Position numbers and translations under genes: made by a program. From the NCBI GenBank assembly GCA_037962975.1, contig CM075670.1:155748501-155812500 (forward strand): a stretch of DNA of 64,000 nucleotides, in the 5' to 3' direction. Below are positions 34,491 to 44,518 of the stretch, in pieces. The notes beneath the pieces are model-generated. The model did not search any database. It saw nothing but the letters and a program-made list of their open reading frames with translations, and had not been told where the DNA came from. Each line of letters opens with the position of its first letter. Within the stretch, counting starts at the first letter, position 1. Origin of the DNA: Clitoria ternatea. Its lineage: Eukaryota; Streptophyta; Magnoliopsida; Fabales; Fabaceae.

Positions 34491-34980
34491 TAGTAATCAA
34501 TCCCGGTTTCCGTCGCATCGCAGCTGACCACTAAACTGGGATCGCGGTGTCGCGGAGAAAATCACGGACGCTATTTGATTAATCGCGGGGGGAACACACA
34601 TAAACATGTATATATGCAGAATCACTTTAAAAAATGTAGAAATATAACTAAAAACACTCCAAATTCACAGTAAAAAGCAACATTATCCAATATGAAACAT
34701 TTAAACATAACAAGAAAAGCAACATTATCCAAATGAAACATTGCCTAAATGAAGTAGAGTGAACTAGAATGAAAATCTATAAATCACAAATCATATTCAT
34801 CAGGTGGTTTGGGGCTGTTTGGAGTGGCAGCAGGTGGTTGGAGGCTGTGGGAGGTGGCAGCAGCTGGTTGGGGGCCGTTTGGAGGTCAGAACAGCGCGGT
34901 CGCCAGACGTTAGAACAACGTCATCGGAGTTTAGACAGGGGTGTTGGGGGACACAATCCATGCTCAAATAAATATTTCCT
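34491..34980 (-). mobile_element. hAT terminal fragment with foreign G-rich interior
   Basis: 34491-34802 is an inverted copy of the hAT 3' end at 1150-1513, from its terminal repeat tagtaatcaatcccgg up to the bases encoding the last residues of the transposase. Homology then stops abruptly and 34803-34960 is ggtggttggggg-type DNA unlike that hAT copy. No opposite terminus or 8-bp duplication was found, so it is a deletion or rearranged derivative. Confidence 0.7.
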
Positions 34981-36638
34981 GTTCTTCAGTAGAAATCACT
35001 AATAAGTCATATAGTTCTCAAATATGAATAACTGATTGTGTATAGCCTGATTTCTTATTTTTGATTGTGTGAAGTCTGATTTGTAGATGTTAGATTTTAA
35101 GGACCGTAATTCAAGTTTATACTTTTTTTTTCATCCAAATGTGACTTTCACGTCCTTTTCTAAAAACAGAAATTAAAGTTTACTGTCTTTTTTGAACATT
35201 GTATAAAATGTAGAGTTCAATGTCTTTTTTGAACAACCTTGTTTGTGGTTTTGAGAATGTAAGTTGCTTGTTATTATCCTTGTCCAGTTTCTTTATCTCA
35301 ATCTTCTTCCTGCCTGTTTTTTTTCACCGTATTTAGAATGCACACAATTGAAGTTTCTCAATTTAAAGTCCTAACAAATAGATTTAATACTCATTTAACC
35401 CTTCTTTATTTCAATGTGACATGTGGGTTCTTTTTTCTGTAGCTTACGTTGAGAGAGAAAAACAGATTTAGATTAAAGTTTCTTGCATATCATGCTGTTA
35501 CTTTCTTATTATATATTAAATTGGTTGTTTTGAAAATTGATATAAATTCAGTTACCGTAAAATTGAAGAGTCCTAAGAGCATGAATATTAGGATACAAAA
35601 TATATTGGAGTGAACTTTGTCCCGTCCTTAGCTATTAGTATTTTCATATCAATCCACACCCTTCATATATGGTTATACTCATTACTACTCTTTCTTAAGG
35701 TGAGATAAAAATAAATACATGTAGTGTAGAGTCTTCAGTATACCTTGTTTCAACCTCCTCCTCCTAGAATTAATCAACCAACAAATTACCTTAGCTAAGG
35801 ACCAAAGTCGTTTGTACACAGAATATTTAGTTCATCATTAGGCATTGTAACTAGCAGTTTCATTAGGCATAAACAACAATTCATCATTATAAAAGGCTTC
35901 TCAGCCACTTGGACATTCACTTATAAAGTTTTGAGTAAGATAATTTATAAATTTTCAAAAAGTTATAAATCATTTCAGATAAGTTTAACTCCTCTCGAAA
36001 GCTAAAGCTAACTTAGTAGAAGTTTTTGTTACACTCTTGTAAGGAGTATTCATGTTATATTCTTGATTTATGTGAGACATCTTAACAATTTCATCTTGGT
36101 TATAAACTGTATGGATGTGAGAAAGTAACATGCAAATAGACAAGGGATAAACATTATAATTTATACGAATTCTTACTTCTTCGAAATCATCTTTTAGATG
36201 AACGGATGATTGAGCAATATCGTTTAAGGAATAAATATACATAGGTCCAATAAAGCTATGCACAAAATGCTTGTTTAGTTCCTAATATCCCTTTAGTAAT
36301 CTATTATAAAAATAGTCATGAAAACTTTCGTTTAAGATAGTTAAACTTGTGTCAAATAATGAAACTTTTTCTTTTGATTACTCAATTTCCATTCCAACCA
36401 AACAAATAAGCCACTATTTGGTTTGCTCGGCTGCAGTTAACTAAAGTAATTTTTTGATGGTTAATTAAGTACACTGTTAACAATCAACTTTGTCATGCAG
36501 ACCAACACACTTTACGTGTGGTTCGTGTTCGGCCCTCATCAGCTTTGACTTCATCGATATCTGTCTTTCCCAGGTAATCCCCTAACGCTAACTTTCTGGC
36601 TATGTGTGTTGTATCTTTTGAAGTGTATGTATGTTGAT
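34981..36638. other. CACTA internal DNA with the second direct-repeat copy
   Basis: 35020-35145 repeats 33106-33250. The rest has no recognised gene; the minus ORF 35985-36263 has no protein-like features I can name. Confidence 0.45.
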
Positions 36639-36875
36639 TGTTGTTTGTTAGTGGAGAGCAGAGCTCATTAGGTGATGGTTTTGTGTGCTGATAACATGAT
36701 TTTTTATGCATGTGTAATGTTGTTTGTTAGTGGAGAGCAGAGCTCATTAGGCATTGGTTTTGTGTGCTGATAACATGATTTATGATGCATGTGTAATGTT
36801 GTTTGTTAGTAGAGAGTACATCTCATTAGGCATTGATTTTATGTATTGATAACATGAATTGGTGTTCATAACTCT
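36639..36875 (+). repeat. 79-bp tandem repeat, three copies
   Basis: Units start at 36639, 36718 and 36797 with tgttgtttgttagt. The first two are nearly identical and the third is diverged. It lies about 700 bp upstream of the TNPD start. Confidence 0.9.
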
Positions 36876-37157
36876 GAATATCATATACAATGCGTATGAT
36901 ATGTTTATTTATCTATACTGGGAAGTTTTCTGTATGTAACAGGCCGTTTGTAAATTTGGGAAATGTCTAGTTTACAGGGGAGACTCTACCAAAATTTTGA
37001 CAGACTCCCTATCTTAGGGAACTTAAAAAATGAAACTCAACTTTAATAATGTAGGGTTTAGTCATGTATGTACCCATTAGATTCCCGTTCAAGTTTCAAA
37101 ACAACCGGTTGATGTACCGTGTTGTGTTGGATCTTGAATTGTCCCGGTTGGACAGTT

Positions 37158-37427
37158 TGGTATGAATTTGTAACCAGTAGGGCATAACCCATCAATGTTG
37201 TATGTGGTCTATCTTGAAAAGTTGAATGTTCATTTGAAATTTCGGTTACGGTGTTTTGTATTGTCCCCAGGGTGCATGTCTGCGTGTGGTGTTTCATACT
37301 GTACGTATCTCTGTGTACTCGGGGACCAATGCGAAATGCTGCCGAAATTTCAAATGAACATCAACGACACAAGATAGACCACATACAATTATGGGATGGG
37401 TTACGGACGGTTGCATATTCATCCCGA
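37158..37427. repeat. Imperfect inverted repeat upstream of TNPD
   Basis: 37158-37246 pairs with 37341-37427; the shared core is gtatgtggtctatcttg and gttcatttgaaatttcgg. The loop is about 95 bp. A transcript through it could fold back. Confidence 0.8.
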
Positions 37428-37571
37428 ATGGGATAGGGCCCCACCATTTTGCAACATCAAAGAGATAGAGTGATTCACAACCGATAGTTAAATAAAAATT
37501 TAAACGTGTAAGGTAACAGAAATCGTTCTTGTTAGATATTATAAATAGAGGTACCGACAAATCGACGATGG

Positions 37572-40500
37572 ATGTACAACCGACTAGATCGCAGTCGGCG
37601 AGTGACTGAGGAGTTTATGATGGGGCTATTGGAGTTCATTCCGTTCGCTACGGTAAACACACCTGGATTTGAAGCAACTCAGAAGATTCGTTGTCCGTGC
37701 TCAAGGTGCAAATGCATGAGTTTTGAATACGCAGATGATGTCATGTGCCACCTAACTGAGAAAGGGTTCATGGAAACATACCACTGCTGGTACAACCATG
37801 GTGAGCAGTTACCACGTAGACCATCAGACGTAACTGTGCAACAGTCTTACTATGAGGTTGGAGGAAACAGGGATATGTACAACAACTACGAACAAATGGT
37901 GATGGATCATGTTGGACCCTCCACCGGGCGTATGCTAGAACATAATGACCAAGCAGGTCATGAAGTCTCTGACAATGTAGAGGAGGATCCTAATCCGGAG
38001 GTGAAAAGATTTTATGATTTGTTAGCGGCGGCTCAGACTCCATTATGGGATGGGTGCAACAGTCACACTGAGTTATCCGCCTCCCTAGCTGCTTTAAGCC
38101 TAAAGGCAGATTATAATCTTTCTAGAGGTTGTTTTAATAGGATGGTCAATCTGATGGGTTCCACCATGCCTAGTAATCATAGAATACCAGCAAACCTGTA
38201 CCATGCTAAGAAACAAGTGGCAAACTTGGGGTTGGGTTGTGTGAAGATAGAGTGTTGTGTTGGCGGATGTATGCTGTTCAGAAATGAGTTTACAGATAAA
38301 AGTGTCACAAAATGTCTGCATTGTAATGAGGAATGCTACAAAACTGTTAAAAGGAGAGGGAAGGTAACCCGGACGACCAGGAAGAAAATGTGGTACTTCC
38401 CTATAACACCGCGTCTTCAACGCCTGTATGCCTCATTGTCTAGGCAAAACACATGCGTTGGCATGCTCTGAACCGAACACAAGAGGGGTTTCTTTGTCAT
38501 CCTTCCGACGGGAAAGCATGGAAGTGTTTGGATGAGCTATATCTGGACTTTTCTGGCGAGCCGCGCAATGTAAGACTTGGCTTATGTACTGATGGGTTTA
38601 ACCCGTTCGGTCAATACAGAAGAGCTTACTCTTGTTGGCCAGTCATCCTGACCCCATACAATCTGCCTCCTGATATGTGTATGAAGAGGGAGGTCATGTT
38701 TCTATCTATACTGGTTCCAGGACCCAAAAATCCAAAGGCGAACATAGATGTGTTTTTGCAACTGTTGGTTTAAGAGTTATCACAATTATGGGATGTTGGG
38801 GTAATGACATACGATGCATCTTTGAAGAACAACTTTATGATGCGTACTGTTTTGATGTGGACTATTAACGACTTCCCGTCCTATGGTATGCTTTCTGGAT
38901 GGTCCACGTCTGTGAAGCTTGCTTGCCCTGTATGCATGGAACATACCGGGGGGAATCACTCCCTGTTAGTGGCAAGACAAGTTTCTTTGACTGTCATAGA
39001 AAGTTTTTACCGTTGGATCACCCGTTTAGGAGAAACAAAACTGCTTTTAAGAAGAACAAGGTTGTTAATGAACCTCCACCCCGTAGGTTATCTGGTGCAC
39101 TGGTTTGGCAGAGGGTCGAAGAGTATCCTTACATCTGGGACAAGAGTGTTAAGGAGTTTGCGGGTTATGGTAAGGAACACCACTGGGTGAAGCAGAGTGT
39201 CTTGTGGGATTTGCCATATTGGAAAGACTTGTTGTTAAGACACAACATTGATGTCATGCACACTGAACGTAATGTTTTCATGAATATTTTTGACACTGTT
39301 ATGGACATCAAAGGGAGAACAAAGGACAACGAGAAGAGTCGTCTAGACCTTCCGATTTGGTGTTCTAGGAAGGAGTTGGAGTTGAGGGATGCGGGACGTG
39401 GAAGAATGTTTAAACCCCATGCAAAATATGCTTTAACTAGACCACAACAGATTGCTGTGTGTATTTGGATGAATGGGTTGACCCTGCTTGACGGATTCGC
39501 TTCTAACTTGAGTAGATGTGTCGACGTGAAGGAGGGCAGGGTGTTTGGCATGAAAAGTCATGATTGCCATGTGTTTATGCAACAACTACTCCCGTACGCA
39601 TTTCATGCCTTACCGAAGCCTATTTGGAAACCGTTAGTGGAGTTGAGTCACTTCTTTAAGGAGTTGACGGCTACTTCGTTGACTGTGGAGAAACTTGGGA
39701 AGATGGAAGAAACTATCCCGGTATTGATTTGTAAGTTGGAGCAGATTTTCCCACCAAGTTTTTTGACTCCATGGAGCATTTGCCTATCCATCTACCGTAT
39801 GAGGCCTTGGTTGGTGGCCCGGTGCAGTATCGTTGGATGTATCCATTCGAAAGGTGAACGCCAGAACTCTTTAATTTCCTTGCAAACACTTCTTATAATA
39901 GTTTTTTTCTAACTTAACACTTGTTAATGATGTTGAAGATTCTTACGCTCTTTAAAAGATAAAGTGTCGAACAAAGCCTGCGTTGAAGCATCAATTTGTG
40001 AGGCATACTTAGTCGAAGAAATGACAACCTTTGCTTCTTTCTATTTTCCGACGGAGATAGAAACTAGAATGAGTAGAATTCCCCGAAATCTTGGGGTAGC
40101 CAGCCGCACAGGGTTTGATGAACAAACATCGATTTTCAACTATCCTGGTCACCCGGGGGGCAAGCTCACAAAATGTTACATTGATGAGAAAGATCGAAAG
40201 GCGGCTCACTTGTACATTCTTCTAAATTGCCCAGAAGTGGAACCTTTTATTGAGTAAGTCATAGAAGTTATATGTTACATTCTAAACGTAGCTTTTATAG
40301 TATCTAAATTTGTTTCCTTTGAATAGCTTATACACAGATATGCTAAAACTTGAGCAAAATGATTTAACTGATGACCAAATTCATAGTGAGGTGTCATCCA
40401 AGTTCGTTGGTTGGTTCGCGCAACACGTAAGACCTGTATACCAAGTGTTTTTAAGCCTATTTGCTTCTAACTCCCGGTATCTAACGATGACCTACTTGTT

Positions 40501-41293
40501 ATGTTGTACATAGATACAAGACCCTAACAACCATATTGAAGATTCTTTACTCCAAGCCCTTTCTTAGGGGCCAGTGAAAACTGTTAAAAAATGGCCTATT
40601 TACTACGTAAATGGCTACAAGTTTAATATTCTTCAATGGAGTGAAGGGATGCGCACCCATAACTACGAGGTTTGTGTTAAAGGCACCGTTGGACAGTTGG
40701 AAGAAGAATTTTATGGAGTGCTGACGGAGATTGTTGAAGTTTCGTTCTCTGGACGACTAAGAAGAGATATTGTTCTATTCAAATATGATTGGTTCGACAA
40801 CACAATCGGTGTTGGAACAAAGGTTGACAACAACTACGGCTTAGTTGAGGTCAAGAAGAATGGTAGATATAAAGGGTTTGATCCCTTCATTTTTGCCCAA
40901 CAAGCTGAGCAGGTTTATTACACCGACTTCCCGGGAGGACATTGGGACTGGTATGCAGTAATCAAGGCCAAGGCCCGAAGTCAGATCACTGACAATGTCT
41001 CTGAGGAGGTCGATGACGCTTATCAGCTTGCACCATACGAGCTCAACGATGCCAATTTGTTGTTCGACATTGATCCAGTCATAATGGATGAGACACTCGC
41101 CACTACGGGGGGTGAACACATTGACAAAGACCTTGTCTCTCGATCAAAATGGTCTAGGGCTGATTTGGATACTGATGAACTTGTTCAAACAGAAAACCAC
41201 AGTGACACTGAAACTGAGAGGGAATTTGAAACTAAAACAGACACAGAGTATGTAGTTGTTAAACATATATACATAGGTTTATATATATCCTGA
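37572..41293 (+). pseudogene. CACTA TNPD-type transposase, multiply disabled
   Basis: Domains read in order. The transposase-associated N-terminal domain is at 37572-37800 (FIPFATVNTPGFEATQKIRC, CPCSRCKC). The catalytic transposase_21-type region is at 38100-39200 (MRWHALNR, NVRLGLCTDGFNPF, SYSCWPVI-like box, WTINDFPSYGMLSGWST, CPVCMEHT, FLPLDHPFRRNK). A DUF4218-type region is at 39230-40500 (HNIDVMHTERNVF, TRPQQIAVCIW, LEQIFPPSF, YFPTEIETRMSR). A DUF4216-type region is at 40570-41000 (YYVNGYKF, VLFKYDWFDNT, FAQQAEQVYYTDFP). Introns at about 39854-39938, 40255-40327 and 40430-40513 are plausible. Breaks: 1-bp loss near 38450, TAA at 38771-38773, frameshift at 38945-38965, 1-bp loss at about 39757-39763, and TAG at about 40566-40568. 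It is inactive as it stands. Confidence 0.88.
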
Positions 41294-41325
41294 GACTAAC
41301 TTTCTTTTCATGATTTTATCCACAG

Positions 41326-43034
41326 ATGACGGGACGTCGACTGCCCTTCAGTAGGGGTGGTGGGTCCAGGACCCCGGCATCCCGTCTGGGGACTCCCACC
41401 CCAGGGCAGGAGACCACTCCATCACCACCACAGCGGACCACTCCATCACCACTACAGCAGACCACTCCATCACCACCACAACGGACCACTGCATCACCAC
41501 TATAGGAGACCATTCCATCACCACCACTACAGCAGACCACCCCATCACCCCCACAGCTGACCACCCCAGAGCAGACTTCTGGAGTTGGTGGCTTGGAGGA
41601 CGCTGGCCATCAGGCCACCCCACCTCCGGCATCCCCTCTGCCCATGTTGGTACCCGTGCTGGCCGGAGACGAGTAAGTGACTAAAACTCAAAAACTTTTA
41701 TGTTATTTGTATGGTACTTTATATTAAACTTTAGTGGAAAGACTTGTTGGTTTATTGTATAGTACTTTAATTAGTACTTGTATAGATTGAATTGTACTAG
41801 GCACTCTTCTGTTTGTAACAGGGTAACTATTTAAACTTGGAAATGTTACATTTACAGGGGAGACTCTGCCGGAATTTTGGGAGTCTACCTAGATTGTCTG
41901 TTGTTATACTCCAGATATAATTGTTGTCATTACAGCTTTGTTGATAGTAGTCGCACTACCAAAGCGATTACTAAGGTTTTAAAGGCCCAGTGGGATGGTT
42001 CATATATATCTTGGACAGATGCTGGGAAGGTTGTCCAAGATAGGTGGTTTGACACCTTCTCGGTAAGTTCCTAGCTTATTTGTTGTGATTTGATTTGTAA
42101 AATAGACCTCTTATTAATTTTGATTTCTCATTTCATTTTACAGCGTGATTACCAGTGGGCAGAGGGTATGATTGATGAGATTAGGAAGGTCTTTGCCACG
42201 AAGACCTCCAAAATCATCAAGAGTACCCTTTGGAAGGTGAGGGACAAGGGTGAGCGCCCTCGTTGGATCCCGGAGGACCATTGGGACGGGATGGTCCAGA
42301 AGTGGGGCGGTGTCCCGTTCCAGCAGGCGAGTGCTCGGAACAGGGCAAACAGAGCTGCCGATGCTGCAGCCTCAGTTTACACTGGGGGTAGCATTTCAAC
42401 CCTCGAGCACAAGAAAAGATTTGTAAGTATATTTATGTTTTTAATATGATTCGTCTGACATGTTTACAAATAATAATCTCAATGTTTTTTGTCCACCACA
42501 GGAGCTGAGGGAGCACCGGGAGCCTTCTTTGTTTGAGGTCATGCAAATGACCAAGAAGAACAAAGCCGGTGCATGGGTAAACCAGAAGACTATGGATCTA
42601 GCGGTATTTACTTTTAACTGACACATGCTTATAATTTACAAATCAACTTATTAATCTTATCATTGTTTTTGAATTTACAGGAGGCGTATCAGGCCAGGAG
42701 GGCCGAGAAGGAAGCGGACCTGGTGGCTTCCACTCCTGAAGGGGAGGTTCCTCCCACCCTATCTTGTTCTGACGACAACGCCATCTATATGGAGGCTGTT
42801 GGCGGTGTGAACAAGAAAGGGAGAGTATTTGGATTGGGTGGCGTCGGCACGCAGCTGGCGAAAAAGGGGAAGACCCCTTCCCCTTCCTCTTCCTCTGCTC
42901 TTCCGACTGAGGTTGTTCAGGTAATTCAAAACCTGAACGATGAGCTACAGGAGGAGCGGGCCGAGGCGGACCGACGGCGGGCCGAGGCGGACCGACGGCG
43001 GGCCGAGGACCAGCACGCCGAGACTCGTCGGTAA
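41326..43034 (+). CDS. CACTA TNPA-like protein (plant transposase, Ptta/En/Spm type), one nonsense codon
   Basis: Five exons keep one frame: 41326-41672, 41936-42062, 42144-42422, 42502-42603 and 42681-43034. The N-terminus is a Pro/Thr/Ser minisatellite (TTPSPP repeats). The middle has TKAITKVLKAQWDGSY, SWTDAGKVVQDRWFD, IRKVFATKTSKIIKSTLWKV and KWGGVPFQQASARNRANR. The C-terminus ends in a Glu/Arg coiled-coil repeat (EADRRRAEADRRR). The order fits the plant transposase family that includes TNPA-like proteins, which bind subterminal repeats. The single defect is TAG at 41503-41505 in the repeat, where neighbouring units have CAG, so one C-to-T change explains it. An intron from about 41255 could join it in phase to the TNPD reading frame, so the two may be one transcript. 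Confidence 0.82.
41395..41570 (+). repeat. Coding minisatellite in the TNPA-like first exon
   Basis: Repeats of ccatcaccaccacagcggac and variants, about 24 bp, some five to seven units. ORFs on the opposite strand through it are shadows. Confidence 0.85.
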
Positions 43035-43445
43035 CTTGCTCAGCAGTAGGAGCTACTGATGCAGTTGATGGCGAGGCTACCTCCCCCCACTTCCCAGGCG
43101 CCCCCACCACCATGATTGTATTTTTATTATTTATACACATTGTATATTTGATTTATAGTTTTTATATTATATTCCATTCAGTATTTATTTTGTCATTCTT
43201 CATTTATTATGTCAATATTTATTGGTAATTAAATTCAAATAAAAAAGCCTTATTGTAATGATCAATAATAATTCAACCTATTTGATTAAATTTAATCCAT
43301 TATTTTGTTTTTAGTAATAATTTAATATTTTAAAAAACTTATTCAAATTTAATTATAAAATTTTATCAGCCAATACAAAATACAAAATATTAATCTACAT
43401 TTTTAAACTTAAATTAACAAAACCTATAAATTTTTAACCAATTTT
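43035..43445. other. 3' flank of the TNPA-like gene
   Basis: AT-rich non-coding DNA before the right subterminal repeats. No gene. Confidence 0.6.
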
Positions 43446-44005
43446 TAAAAAACTAAAAAATTCCAATTAGCGACGGCAGCAGATGGTCGCTATATTGTAA
43501 AAATAGCGACGGCGGATAGTGGTCGCTGGTTGGCCAGCAACAGTGACGGAATGTAGTAGTCGCTGTATGCCTTCCCGCAGCGACGGACGTATACGGTCGC
43601 TGGTAGGAAAGCATTAGCGACGGATGTCGTGGTCGCTATATGAGTAACCATAGCGACGGCGGATCATGGTCGCTGGAAGGCCACATTTGGCGACGGACTC
43701 GTCGGTCGCTATATGTCAGACTATAGCGACGGCTTATGGTGGTCGCAGTGTGGCTGTTAGTAGTGACGGAGTTTTGAGGTCGCTGTACGGTAACAGTTAG
43801 CGACGGCTGCAGTCAGCAAAGCAGAGACCATTGTAGCGACGACATTATGCCGTCAATATGTTAGCGACGGTGTACCTGTGGTCGTTGATGTGTTTTTGAC
43901 GAAGCTTTTAGCGACGGCGGATGTCCCGTCTGAGATGCCGTCGCTAAGGGTTGTAGCGACGGCCTTGGCATGGATTAGCGACCAATTCTTTCTGTCGCTA
44001 ACAGG
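43446..44005. repeat. Right subterminal repeats of the CACTA element
   Basis: About twenty-five tagcgacgg and ggtcgct words alternate, forming paired blocks roughly every 45-60 bp (tagcgacggcggat...ggtcgct). Densest part of the element. Confidence 0.92.
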
Positions 44006-44194
44006 GTTTTTTTTAGTGGTGGGTACTTTTGAAAAATTACCCCTAAGTTTAGACAAAGTTAATAATTTTAGGCTCATTTGTTTAAGCTTATTTTTAAGTA
44101 TTTTTTTTTTAAAAAGACAGTTTCTTTACTATTAGGATAAAAAATACTTTTTTAATTGAATAAGTGCTTTTTTTTCCTAACAACATCATGGACA

Positions 44195-44518
44195 TACCTT
44201 GCCTCTTGAAACCCACCATTCTTCATATGCTTTGATGGTTCTTTTATCGTGATTCTAATCAAGACCGGTGTCTTTCTCAACAAACTTAACTAAAGATTGA
44301 AAACATTTTTTAAATTATCTTGTTTATTTTTTTAATTGAACCTTGTCATAAGTACACCATGTTCTCTCTTCAAACTTTTTCTTTAAATTCTTCCATCCTT
44401 CTTTACTAAAATGCTTTCTTGGCTTATTCCCTGTTTCTATTTCTTCAATACATATCCTACAAAATATTTTAGTTTTGTTGTCATTCCACTTAGTAGTGTC
44501 CTTTTTAGGTGGTGCCAT
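44195..44518 (-). pseudogene. Myb/SANT-like (L10-interacting MYB type) gene fragment
   Basis: The minus-strand start at 44518 gives MAPPKKDTTKWNDNKTKIFC, then EEIETGNKPRKHFSKEGWKN and LKKKFEERTWCTYDKVQLK. This resembles the Myb/SANT-like DNA-binding domain of L10-interacting MYB and Harbinger-associated proteins. The frame ends at 44324-44326. Downstream, 44290-44199 reads EKDTGLD, a TAG, then NHDKRTIKAYEEWWVSRGK, like the family's DTGLGWD and EWW motifs. With the stop and missing linker it is a pseudogene. It sits just outside the CACTA right end. Confidence 0.6.

Larger units (their letters stand above)
31971..44021 (+). mobile_element. CACTA (En/Spm, CMC) transposon, 12.05 kb, TSD ggt
   Basis: Left end caccattaaaaaaacccta; right end, on the minus strand, caccactaaaaaaaaccctg. 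The 3-bp duplication ggt flanks it at 31968-31970 and 44022-44024. Both ends carry dense subterminal repeats of GTCGCTA / TAGCGAC type. Inside, on the plus strand, lie a TNPD-type transposase gene (broken) and a TNPA-like gene (almost intact). The 5' third also holds a C/T minisatellite, an apparent host-gene fragment and a piece of hAT. The element must be immobile by itself but its ends look usable by a related autonomous copy. Confidence 0.93.

Noticed and set aside
42643..43140. 165-residue minus-strand ORF
   Set aside because: Antisense shadow of the TNPA-like last exon, which has matching splice sites and family motifs.
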